Assembly (NCBI GenBank): GCA_002348535.1
Contig: DEBL01000109.1
Coordinates: 14,484 to 33,716, forward strand
Source of the DNA: Deltaproteobacteria bacterium UBA2957
GTDB lineage: Bacteria > Myxococcota_A > UBA796
DNA: 19,233 nt
Reading direction: 5' to 3'
Shown here: piece by piece, positions 1 to 6,452 of the stretch
Position numbering within the stretch: the first letter of the stretch is position 1
How the letters are laid out: the number at the start of each line of letters is the position of its first letter
Made by a program: the position numbers and the translations under genes
The notes under the pieces: generated by a model
What the model saw: only the letters and a program-made list of their open reading frames with translations
Told to the model about the DNA's origin: nothing
Databases searched by the model: none

Positions 1-127
1 CGTCGGCCATCTGCGTCACACCTTCAGCAAACGGGTCTGCATCCGCCACACTGACGACATTCTGTCCAAATGCCAGACCAGAGAAACAGAACATGGCCGC
101 CACAACGGCAAGTCGGGCCCACATCAT
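1..127 (-). CDS. fliP: Probable FliP, flagellar export-gate protein, N-terminal fragment
   Basis: This is the first 42 codons of a gene that continues past the left edge of the window. The start ATG at 127 overlaps the fliO stop in an ATGA arrangement, which suggests translational coupling; the next codon is also ATG, so a start at 124 is equally possible. The visible part is a hydrophobic N-terminal segment (ARLAVVAAMFCFSGLAFG) resembling a cleavable signal peptide, followed by a polar stretch. FliP is a pentameric core protein of the flagellar type III export gate and is one of the few export proteins made with a cleaved signal peptide in many bacteria. No FliP catalytic or signature motif lies inside the fragment, so the name rests on the signal-peptide-like start and on the fliL-fliM-fliN-fliO-fliP gene order. 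Confidence 0.72.
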   Translation of the reverse strand, partial: MMWARLAVVAAMFCFSGLAFGQNVVSVADADPFAEGVTQMAD

Positions 128-1017
128 ACCAACACCTCTCGACTCGAATAGCTGGGCTTACGTGCACCGCGGCCGATGCGTTCGCCGCCCTCACCCCCTA
201 CGGTTTCGAGGCGAACGAGATCGCGTTTGGCCAACACATCTTCGATAAGTTCAGCCTTGCTCCGGCCTTCGTCGCCGGTCGACGTATTGTCTGAATCCGC
301 TGCGCCGTAACGGGCAGCCGCCTGACTCAGTTGTGTTTCAAATGTTGCAGGTGCCACATGCAAGCTGGCACGACGCTCATCGACACCGCCAGACACCGGT
401 TGTGCCTCAACCGGATCGGGACCCACTACTGCGACCGCGTCATTGGCGATGTTGGATGGTGCCGCGACCGCAACTTCCCACGCACTCACGTCCGCAACAA
501 GTCTGGGTGCTCCACCGCCAAGTCCCACCAAGAGGCGCCGCTTGCGCTGGTCGCCGTCATTGACCTCAATCAATGCGAGCGTGCCATCTTTGCCCATGTG
601 CTGCCGGGAGACCACATGAATCGCCTCCATGGGCAAGTCAGTTTTCAGGGCGCGGCCCCGAACAATCAACAACACACCGATGGCGAGCAGGCCAACGGGA
701 ATGCTCCACCAAGGCAGCGCAGCAGTCGCAACCGCGTCGATGGTTTTTTGATCGGCTTTCGAGAGCCCTTCACCACTTGACATACCCCCAAACAAACGCT
801 GAAACTCGGCGGCATCCTCGACACCTTCAGAAGAAGATTCACCAGCGTCCTGCCCTTCAGCAGGCTCCTGCACAGGACCAAACGCGGCCTGTTCGGCTAC
901 GACAATCTCTGACTCCGACGCGTACTCATCCCCTTCCGCAACGACGATGGCCTCGGCGTTTGCGGTTGCTTGGAAAGCGTTGAGGATGAGCGCGAACATG
1001 ATCGCGCTCTTATTCAT
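124..1017 (-). CDS. fliO: FliO, flagellar export-gate assembly protein
   Basis: The product has 297 residues. FliO is a bitopic membrane protein that helps assemble the FliP ring of the flagellar export gate. A signal-peptide-like N-terminus (residues 1-21, ending ATANA) is followed by an acidic, low-complexity linker to about residue 95, then one membrane segment at about residues 103-120 (WWSIPVGLLAIGVLLIVRG). After it comes the compact FliO domain, with the pattern of a short beta domain at about 128-175 (MEAIHVVSRQ, ALIEVNDG, RRLLVGLGGGAPRLVADV). The last 120 residues or so are polar with no recognised fold. Both the periplasmic linker and the tail make it clearly longer than the roughly 120-residue enterobacterial FliO. 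The start ATG overlaps the fliN stop (ATGA), and the end overlaps fliP. The identity rests on topology, domain pattern and position; the primary sequence of this family is weakly conserved. Confidence 0.83.
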   Translation of the reverse strand: MNKSAIMFALILNAFQATANAEAIVVAEGDEYASESEIVVAEQAAFGPVQEPAEGQDAGESSSEGVEDAAEFQRLFGGMSSGEGLSKADQKTIDAVATAALPWWSIPVGLLAIGVLLIVRGRALKTDLPMEAIHVVSRQHMGKDGTLALIEVNDGDQRKRRLLVGLGGGAPRLVADVSAWEVAVAAPSNIANDAVAVVGPDPVEAQPVSGGVDERRASLHVAPATFETQLSQAAARYGAADSDNTSTGDEGRSKAELIEDVLAKRDLVRLETVGGEGGERIGRGARKPSYSSREVLV

Positions 1018-1286
1018 TGTTTGGGATTCCCCGAGGAAGAGACGATTTCAGTGATTCGAAGCGCCATGCGCTCCGCAACCATCACGAGCTCGCCGCGTGC
1101 AATCAGCTTACCACCGACAACAACATCCAATGGCTTGTCCATCGGTTGGTTCAACTCAACCACATCATCGGTGTCGAGCTTCGCGAGGTCGCGGAGAACC
1201 ATTCGGGTTCTCCCCAACTCTACAACTACTTCGACCGGAATGTCGTCGAGAAAGGAAGACTGGGTCTGGTCTTGGGTCTCCGTCAT
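1014..1286 (-). CDS. fliN: FliN, C-ring switch protein
   Basis: The product has 90 residues and is essentially one SpoA (surface presentation of antigens) domain. FliN forms the base of the cytoplasmic C-ring with FliM and also docks FliH-FliI. The family core is clear: DIPVEVVVELGRTRM at about residues 15-29, then the LDTDDVVELNQPMDKPLDV segment and the VGGKLIARGELVMVAERMA strand pair near the end. The start chosen is ATG 1286, because GGAGG sits six bases upstream and because a sigma28-like promoter ends at about 1318, leaving a longer reading frame from 1316 at or before the likely transcript start. fliN follows fliM after about 130 bases that hold a strong hairpin, so it probably has its own transcript. 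Its stop overlaps the fliO start. Confidence 0.95.
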   Translation of the reverse strand: MTETQDQTQSSFLDDIPVEVVVELGRTRMVLRDLAKLDTDDVVELNQPMDKPLDVVVGGKLIARGELVMVAERMALRITEIVSSSGNPKQ

Positions 1287-1317
1287 GGAGCACCTCCAGA
1301 GGGTTGCTGATGACACC

Positions 1318-1344
1318 CCTTCGGACCTGTCCTAAGAAGCTTTA
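1318..1344 (-). promoter_or_regulatory. Sigma28-like promoter for fliN-fliO-fliP
   Basis: On the minus strand TAAAG (1344-1340) is followed by exactly 15 bases and then CCGAAGG (1324-1318). The spacing equals that of the FliA (sigma28) consensus TAAAG-N15-CCGATAA, and the element matches those before flgB, fliF and the OMP gene. It lies between the hairpin at 1359-1402 and the fliN ribosome binding site. Factor assignment is an inference. Confidence 0.6.
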
Positions 1345-1355
1345 GCGACAAGCAC

Positions 1356-1402
1356 AAAAAAAATGAGTTAATAGCTAAAAAGGCAGCTACAAACTCATTT
1401 TT
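1356..1402 (-). terminator. Hairpin terminator between fliM and fliN
   Basis: The 11-base arms AAAAATGAGTT and AACTCATTTTT (plus-strand 1359-1369 and 1392-1402) enclose a second 5-base stem, TAGCT/AGCTA (1372-1376 and 1385-1389). On the minus strand the stem is followed by further T residues (1358-1356), as in an intrinsic terminator. The stem is rather AT-rich, so it may act as a partial terminator or attenuator. A-rich flanks on both sides make it potentially bidirectional. Confidence 0.65.
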
Positions 1403-1416
1403 AAATTCGAAAATAA

Positions 1417-2292
1417 TCAGAGTCGGCGACGAATTTGAACCGACCTGTGGCCTTCCATCTCGCCAGGCGTGCCCTCAAAGGCCGGCTTACCGTTCACTTT
1501 CACTACAGCGGTGCGGAGACTTCCAACTTCAAGCGTGTCCCCCACCGCAAGACCCTTCAGCACGTCTACAGTCACCTTCATCTGTGTCAGTTCGGCCACA
1601 AGCTCTACCTCAATGGGCATCAAGCCACTCAGATCGACGCTCGGGGCATTTTTCTCCCGTTCAATCACCATCGGACCGGCGAGCGCACGGAACGCCTGAA
1701 CCGGAATGGCGCAGCATAGAAGGCCATACGGATTGGTGGGTGGACCAAAATCGAGCGTGGCCGCAAACACTTCCGTGTTTCGAACGTTCCCGGTAACCGA
1801 ACGTGGGCTCGAGGCGGGAGCATCCGTATCGATGCGGGGCACAGGGGCGATGGGCCAGCAGTCATGCAGTTCGCCGACAAGATCGCCACAGACGCGGTGA
1901 GCGATTTTCTGCTCAACCGGTGTGAGAGCCTTTACGCCTCCCATTTGTGTTTCTTCTTCGGGGTCTTCGCCCAACATGGTACCAACGATTCGACCCAACA
2001 AGGCGCCTTGCAGTACGACCATCCCCGGCAACCCCAGAGGGTTAAACCGAAGCAGTGAGTAAATGGCGCCCTCGCGGTACTCGTTATCGTCCAAGACCTT
2101 GGCCAAGGCTTTGACCTCAACGCCAGCCACGCGCACCGGGATGTCGACACTGGACCGGTTCACCAAACGGGCACGTACACGATGCGCGACCAAACGGAAA
2201 AAGTCTTCCACCGCTGGCATCGCGGTTTCGGCTTCTTTACTTCGTTGAGTCAGCAACTGCGTTGCATTCTCGGTCTGTTCTTGCTCGCTCAC
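1417..2292 (-). CDS. fliM: FliM, C-ring switch protein lacking the usual CheY-binding N-terminus
   Basis: The product has 291 residues, shorter than the usual 320-350. FliM links FliG to FliN in the C-ring and normally receives CheY-P through an N-terminal peptide of the type LSQ-EIDALL. The middle domain is recognisable at about residues 32-205 (FFRLVAHRVRARL, then ALTPVEQKIAHRVCGDLVGE at 122-141, equivalent to the family's FT-TEQR helix). The C-terminal SpoA domain spans about 212-291 (DLSGLMPIEVELVAELTQMK, GLAVGDTLEV). The first 28 residues are polar and contain neither EIDALL nor the following DF-RPDR segment, and the GGxG motif of the middle domain is degenerate (MLGEDPEEE, 106-114). The start is firm: ATG 2292 overlaps the fliL stop (ATGA), so the missing N-terminus is not a mis-called start. 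A diverged FliM is by far the best reading. Confidence 0.88.
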   Translation of the reverse strand: MSEQEQTENATQLLTQRSKEAETAMPAVEDFFRLVAHRVRARLVNRSSVDIPVRVAGVEVKALAKVLDDNEYREGAIYSLLRFNPLGLPGMVVLQGALLGRIVGTMLGEDPEEETQMGGVKALTPVEQKIAHRVCGDLVGELHDCWPIAPVPRIDTDAPASSPRSVTGNVRNTEVFAATLDFGPPTNPYGLLCCAIPVQAFRALAGPMVIEREKNAPSVDLSGLMPIEVELVAELTQMKVTVDVLKGLAVGDTLEVGSLRTAVVKVNGKPAFEGTPGEMEGHRSVQIRRRL

Positions 2293-2810
2293 TGGATCAC
2301 AAACTCCGTGAAGAAAACTTTGCGCACAGGAATCGGTTCGAGGATGGAGTTCACCCGGGCGTGGATGTCATCCTTCAATCTGATCTTGCCGTCGATCCCT
2401 TCCAGCTCCGTGTAGCTGTAGTCGCTCGCAAGCAACAACACGCTGTCTCGAACCTCCGAGATCTTTTTGGTAGCCGTTTCCTCGTCTTCTTCGTTTTTAT
2501 TGATGACCAGCTGAATCTTCATGGACAAGACACGACCCGATGAATCCCGAAGATTGACAGTGAATGGCCCGAGTGGAACCAAGGTCGTGTCGAGTTCGAT
2601 GGCCTCGTCGCTAGAGCTCCCCTCACCCACTTGAGCGGCCGGATCACTCGCCGCTGGGTCAGGCTTATTCATAAAATAGTTGACCCCATACGCGGTGATG
2701 ACCGAGGCCAAAATCGCGGGCACAACAGCGAGAAGGACTGTGGCCATGCGACCACCGCCTTTTCCAACCTCGATTTCTTCGTCGCCTTCGGCGTTTGCGT
2801 TATCCGCCAT
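2289..2810 (-). CDS. fliL: FliL, stator-associated basal body protein
   Basis: The product has 173 residues. FliL forms a periplasmic ring around the stator and stabilises MotA-MotB activity. A short acidic cytoplasmic N-terminus is followed by a membrane segment at about residues 24-46 (TVLLAVVPAILASVITAYGV). The periplasmic FliL domain begins with LVPLGPFTVNL (about 77-87) and continues with SMKIQLVIN and the REVRDSVLLLASDY-type helix region. It ends with VRKVFFTEFVIQ, the typical C-terminal F-T-F-V/I-Q pattern of the family. The start ATG 2810 lies two bases after the motB stop, and its ribosome binding site GGGAGG is inside the motB end. The gene overlaps fliM by four bases. Length and domain order are typical. 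Confidence 0.94.
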   Translation of the reverse strand: MADNANAEGDEEIEVGKGGGRMATVLLAVVPAILASVITAYGVNYFMNKPDPAASDPAAQVGEGSSSDEAIELDTTLVPLGPFTVNLRDSSGRVLSMKIQLVINKNEEDEETATKKISEVRDSVLLLASDYSYTELEGIDGKIRLKDDIHARVNSILEPIPVRKVFFTEFVIQ

Positions 2811-2812
2811 CT

Positions 2813-3553
2813 CTACCTCCCGATCGACGGGCCAAGTTGCTGGACAACGTCGTAACCGCTGGGATTATCGGATTGCACTATTAGTTCCACGCGACGGTTC
2901 CAAGCTGAGTTCCCGTCTACAATATCGGCTGGAACGTGCTCGCCCATTCCCCGCGCTTGCATGCGCTCTCCCGGAACTCCCCGTTCCTCAAGCGCCTCGA
3001 CAACACTGACAGCACGCAAGGCCGAAATTTCCCAGTTGCGGGAAGAATCGCCGGTGCTGTCTGTATGGCCCTCCACAAAGAGATTTACGTCCTTATCGCC
3101 CACTGCTGCAGCCACATCGGCGAGCAGACCGTAGGAGGAAGGATGTAGCTCAGTGGAGCCGGGCGGGAATAAGACTCGGGGGTTTAACATCACCCTTACT
3201 TCGGTCCGTGTCTTCGACATCTTTACCAAGTCGTCAGAAATCTTTTTCGAAAGAATCTCTCTAAGCTGCGTAACGATTGGTTTAACCTGATCTTTTGTGC
3301 TTTTAGTTTCGCTGGTATTTGCAGCTGGATTCTTCACAGCCTTCTCAGGATTGGGCGAATAGCCACCCACTCCGAAGGCCCGCCTGAGGCTCTCGATCAC
3401 CTTATCGACTCGGCCCGGGCTCTCGAAACTGGCCATAGCGAGCAACATAACGAAGAACGTCAGCAACAGCGTGACCATGTCTGAATAGGTCACCATCCAC
3501 GCGGGCGCGCCAGCTGGTTTTTCTTCTTTCTTCTTCTCGCGTTTCTTGCCCAC
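2813..3553 (-). CDS. motB: MotB, stator subunit with peptidoglycan-binding domain
   Basis: The product has 246 residues from a GTG start. MotB pairs with MotA as the ion-driven stator and anchors it to peptidoglycan. A basic N-terminus is followed by AWMVTYSDMVTLLLTFFVML (from residue 18); Asp25 in it is the conserved ion-binding aspartate. A linker follows, then an OmpA/MotB domain with the signatures VLFPPGSTEL, FVEGHTDSTGD and the terminal NRRVELIVQ strand. GTG 3553 is preferred because it follows the motA stop by one base, with AGGAGG nine bases upstream. The longer frame from 3598 would add 15 residues that overlap motA. It sits between motA and fliL in the same transcript. Whether the coupling ion is H+ or Na+ cannot be read with certainty. 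Confidence 0.95.
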   Translation of the reverse strand: MGKKREKKKEEKPAGAPAWMVTYSDMVTLLLTFFVMLLAMASFESPGRVDKVIESLRRAFGVGGYSPNPEKAVKNPAANTSETKSTKDQVKPIVTQLREILSKKISDDLVKMSKTRTEVRVMLNPRVLFPPGSTELHPSSYGLLADVAAAVGDKDVNLFVEGHTDSTGDSSRNWEISALRAVSVVEALEERGVPGERMQARGMGEHVPADIVDGNSAWNRRVELIVQSDNPSGYDVVQQLGPSIGR

Positions 3554-3554
3554 G

Positions 3555-4322
3555 CTACCCTGCCTCCTGGAACCTCTCGGACGGTGGCAGTTGAACATTG
3601 AGGCGATCGATCAAGAAACGAGGACTCTCTCCGCTCAGAATGGACAGCAGGCCTTGGGCGACAATGGCTTTCTCGGCCAACTCTGCGGCACTGCGGCGCT
3701 TAAGCTTCTCTGCAAACGGGGTGCAAAACACGTTGGCTATGATGGACCCGTAAAACGTGGTCAACAATGCAACCGCCATAGCCGGACCGATTGCAGAGGG
3801 GTCCGACATCGATTGAAGCATCTGAACCAAGCCGATGAGCGTTCCAATCATGCCGAGCGCGGGCGACGCCATGGCCATGTATTCCCAAACGCCAATCCCG
3901 ATTTTGTGTCGTTCTTCGATTTTGTCGAGCTCGCTGTATAAAACGTCCTCAATCGCCTCGGGGTCGTGCCCGTCGACGACCATTTGAATGCCGCGTTTCA
4001 AGAACTCGTCGTCCTGTGTACGCGCGACGTCCTCGAGCGCCAAAACCCCTTCGCGGCGTGCGCGGGTCGACATCTGACGCATCAACGTCAACAGCTCTTC
4101 CGACTTTTTCGGCTCTTTCTTAAAGGCCTTCTTAATGGACCCTAAAACAGCGCTTTTGTACTCAGCCACTGGATAGGCAACCAACGGGATGAACAGCGTG
4201 CCCATACCCACGATCGCAATCGAAGCGGGATCGATGAAGATTAGAATCGAAGACCCTTTGACGATCCCGAAAATAATCAGCCCGATGACGGCCAACAGCC
4301 CAACGATTGTTGCTAAATCCAT
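3555..4322 (-). CDS. motA: MotA, stator ion-channel subunit
   Basis: The product has 255 residues, typical of the PomA-like short MotA class. MotA forms the pentamer that turns around MotB and pushes FliG. Four membrane segments are visible at about residues 4-22, 26-48, 148-170 and 180-200. The cytoplasmic loop has the charged torque-transmitting patch RARREGVLALED (87-98, including Arg90 and Glu97). The conserved prolines follow at 154 (ASPALGMIGTLIGLVQML) and 202 (FCTPFAEKL). The ATG at 4322 has GAGG eight bases upstream. It starts a new block after the flgE terminator with a leader of about 200 bases, and runs on into motB, fliL and fliM. Confidence 0.96.
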   Translation of the reverse strand: MDLATIVGLLAVIGLIIFGIVKGSSILIFIDPASIAIVGMGTLFIPLVAYPVAEYKSAVLGSIKKAFKKEPKKSEELLTLMRQMSTRARREGVLALEDVARTQDDEFLKRGIQMVVDGHDPEAIEDVLYSELDKIEERHKIGIGVWEYMAMASPALGMIGTLIGLVQMLQSMSDPSAIGPAMAVALLTTFYGSIIANVFCTPFAEKLKRRSAAELAEKAIVAQGLLSILSGESPRFLIDRLNVQLPPSERFQEAG

Positions 4323-4527
4323 GCGCGCGCCTCAACTACCATGTCGGATCAACCGCCCAAAAGGTTGAGCAGCGCCTAAAAGATCGATCGAAATTCGATA
4401 TTTCAAAACGCCTCTCTTCCTAACTCGCGCACCGAGTGCGGTGCTCCCCCCCGACGAAAGTACCAGAAGCACACGGGCAACGAAACCATGGAAACGAAGA
4501 AAGTGAATCCGATTCCCCCCAACGAAG
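4323..4527 (-). other. Unusually long non-coding leader before motA
   Basis: No credible gene lies between motA and the flgE terminator. The stretch holds a 6-bp GC-rich hairpin with a 4-base loop (GCACCG at 4429-4434 with CGGTGC at 4439-4444), a palindrome ATCGAA-A-TTCGAT at 4387-4399, and runs of six and seven C (4515-4520 and 4446-4452, G on the transcribed side). A flbD/swrD gene, which sits here in spirochaete and Bacillota clusters, is not present. Confidence 0.5.
4340..4368 (-). promoter_or_regulatory. Weak sigma28-like promoter candidate for motA
   Basis: On the minus strand TCAAC (4368-4364), 16 bases, then CCGACATGG (4347-4339) resembles the motif found before the other blocks. The -35 half matches poorly (three of five) and the spacing is one base longer. 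Position directly before motA and after the flgE terminator is the main support. Confidence 0.3.
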
Positions 4528-4551
4528 AAGGGGGAGCGCATGCTCCCCCTT
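4528..4551 (-). terminator. Terminator after flgE
   Basis: A perfect 10-bp stem AAGGGGGAGC/GCTCCCCCTT with a 4-base loop lies 25 bases past the flgE stop. On the minus strand it is followed by CTTCGTT, a weak T tract, but the GC-rich stem is very stable. The plus-strand side reads into TTTATA. Confidence 0.8.
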
Positions 4552-4575
4552 TATAGGCATTCACGATTATCTACT

Positions 4576-5898
4576 TTAGAGCAACTGAACGAGCTCTTGA
4601 AGGGTTCCATCAGTGGTCGTAATCACACGAGCATTCGCTTGATACGTCCGCTGAGACTGAATCATATCTACAAACTGATCCTCGAGGTCCACATTGGCCT
4701 GCTCAAGGGCAAAGCTGATGAGGTTACCGCGCGTACCCGTTCCAGGCGTTCCCACCGCGGGGTCACCCGCAAGTTGCGTCGACTGGTAAAGGTTTCGACC
4801 TACACGTTTCAGTCCGGCGTACGAGGGAAACTCAGCGAGCGACACTTGGCCGAGGAGAATGTCTTCACCGTTGGTGTAGGTCCCGTTGATGTTCCCGTTG
4901 TCGTCAACAGTCATTTGAATCAAGTCACCAGACCCGTATCCATCTTGAATGACTCCTGTGACGGCCGATGGACCGCTGATGGCGCGGAGATTCCCGTCGT
5001 TTTCAGCCCCGAAAGCGTCGAGTCCGAACTCAAAGTCAACGTCATTATCTTCGGCACCAGTGAAGTTCCATGGCAAGGTGGCCGACGTGTTGACTTGGGT
5101 GAAGCCCGTGAGTTCACCGTCTCCATCGAAGCTGAGTGAACCGCTCGCGATCTGGAAGGCGCAATCTTCTGTCTCGCCAATGTCACCGCCATCAACAACG
5201 GCATACCAGCCCCAGTCGCCAGCCGTCTGACGTTCGAACGCAATGGTCACATTGTGGGGTGAACCCAATGAATCATAGATGTTGATTGAGGTGGCAAAGT
5301 CTGAAGCTGCCGCCAAATCATCAATGGAATCGGTGTTCCCATCGAGGGTGAAACCACCACTGAAAATCGGAGTGGTCGAGAAGTCTGCCTCCGTCGAAAG
5401 AACCGCATTCAGTTCCAATGTTTCGGTTGCCTTCTGTTGAAGCGCCGACCGATCGACACGAAGGTCCGTCACGATAGTCGACAGAGAGTTCTCTTCGGCG
5501 TTGTACCCTTGAAGTCGCTGCCCACCGGCGGACACAATGTACCCCTTCTCATCCAGTGAAAACTGACCGTCGCGAGTAAACAGGTATCCCTGCTGGGTCT
5601 GGTCCTTTACTTGAAAGAAGCCGTTCCCAGAGATGGCGAGATCGAGCGCATTCTGAGACTCCGTGATGGAACCTTGACCGAACAGGGTCGAGACCGTGTC
5701 GGTCGCACCACCTGTACCGATCTGCGTTGGCCCCGAAAGACCCATTGAATCACGGGCAACAAGGTCCGCAAACTGTGCACGAGCACCCTTGAATCCAATG
5801 GTGTTGATGTTGGCGATGTTGTCACCAATGACGGCCAACTTTGTGCCGGCCATACTAAGGCCAGAGGATGCGGTACTCAGAGTACTGAACAAGGACAT
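4576..5898 (-). CDS. flgE: FlgE, flagellar hook protein
   Basis: The product has 440 residues, a usual hook protein length. FlgE is exported and polymerises into the hook that joins rod and filament. The N-terminal rod/hook domain has SGLSMAGTKLAVIGDNIANI with NTIGFKGARAQFADL after it (about residues 12-46), then the shared FlgE/F/G segment DLAISGNGFFQVKD (about 85-98). The central domain is variable and rich in acidic residues and glycine. The C-terminal part carries NVDLEDQFVDMIQSQRTYQA and ends TTDGTLQELVQLL, the coiled D0 helix. The ATG at 5898 follows AAGGAGA by five bases. It comes 143 bases after the small TIGR02530-type gene and is followed by a strong terminator. Confidence 0.96.
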   Translation of the reverse strand: MSLFSTLSTASSGLSMAGTKLAVIGDNIANINTIGFKGARAQFADLVARDSMGLSGPTQIGTGGATDTVSTLFGQGSITESQNALDLAISGNGFFQVKDQTQQGYLFTRDGQFSLDEKGYIVSAGGQRLQGYNAEENSLSTIVTDLRVDRSALQQKATETLELNAVLSTEADFSTTPIFSGGFTLDGNTDSIDDLAAASDFATSINIYDSLGSPHNVTIAFERQTAGDWGWYAVVDGGDIGETEDCAFQIASGSLSFDGDGELTGFTQVNTSATLPWNFTGAEDNDVDFEFGLDAFGAENDGNLRAISGPSAVTGVIQDGYGSGDLIQMTVDDNGNINGTYTNGEDILLGQVSLAEFPSYAGLKRVGRNLYQSTQLAGDPAVGTPGTGTRGNLISFALEQANVDLEDQFVDMIQSQRTYQANARVITTTDGTLQELVQLL

Positions 5899-6041
5899 GG
5901 TTCTCTCCTTCGGTGGTTGATAAAACGCTCGAATCCGAGCATGGAGCGTGAGACCACATCTGGGTCACAATCAGCCTCCGCAGGAACAGGTGTCCGTTGG
6001 TCCGGCCTATCGGGGCGCTCCGTCCCCAATGATGGCGTGCG
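5899..6041 (-). other. Gap between the TIGR02530-type gene and flgE
   Basis: This gap has a short hairpin GCTCG/CGAGC (5927-5931 and 5936-5940, 4-base loop) followed on the minus strand by GTTTTATC, and a CCGATAGG (6013-6006) with no matching -35 element. It could be a weak processing or attenuation site, so flgE may be partly uncoupled from flgD. Nothing here is strong. Confidence 0.3.
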
Positions 6042-6452
6042 TCACCGCACAACAATGGTTGAATCAATATTTGTAAAAATGCTTCCGACGGCTTCGTCGC
6101 GCGTCATTGCGGTAATGACGGTCTGTCGCTGAACCCCGACGATGAATGCATGCTCTTCATAGAGAACAAGGCTTTCCTTGGCGCCCTTTCCCTTGAGCTG
6201 GCCCACGGCATCGGCAATCTCAGTCTGAGCGCGTTCATCGAGTTCAATGCCGCGACTGCGAAGGCGGGCAGTTGCATGACGCGACCAACGGAGTTCACCG
6301 CTCTTCTCAGCGGCCAGATTGTCATGTTTGGATTGCTTGGCGAGCAATCCATCCAGAGTCTGCCCAAACCGGCCATCGATCTCACCACGGGCGTTTCCCG
6401 TGCCAGACAGATTGGGCTGAAAATCAGCAATTCCTACGCGAGCGACACTCAT
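6042..6452 (-). CDS. TIGR02530-type flagellar operon protein
   Basis: The product has 136 residues. Genes of this family sit between flgD and flgE in many Bacillota and deltaproteobacterial flagellar clusters; no biochemical role is firmly established to my knowledge. The recognised core is at about residues 55-136: WSRHATARLRSRGIEL, then a short linker helix (ADAVGQLKGKGAKESLVLYE), the strand AFIVGVQRQTVITAM and the closing IFTNIDSTIVV. The N-terminal 50 residues are polar and variable. No signal peptide or membrane segment is seen, so it is probably cytoplasmic or exported by the flagellar system. The start ATG overlaps the flgD stop (ATGA), tying its expression to the hook cap protein. Confidence 0.85.
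   Translation of the reverse strand: MSVARVGIADFQPNLSGTGNARGEIDGRFGQTLDGLLAKQSKHDNLAAEKSGELRWSRHATARLRSRGIELDERAQTEIADAVGQLKGKGAKESLVLYEEHAFIVGVQRQTVITAMTRDEAVGSIFTNIDSTIVVR

Noticed and set aside
4332..4541. A 69-codon minus-strand frame in the flgE-motA gap, considered as flbD/swrD.
   Set aside because: It starts inside the flgE terminator hairpin, lacks a ribosome binding site and does not show the FlbD/SwrD pattern.
6006..6033. CCGATAGG upstream of flgE as a further sigma28-like promoter.
   Set aside because: No TAAAG-like half lies 15 or 16 bases upstream (ATCAT is found), so it is probably chance.
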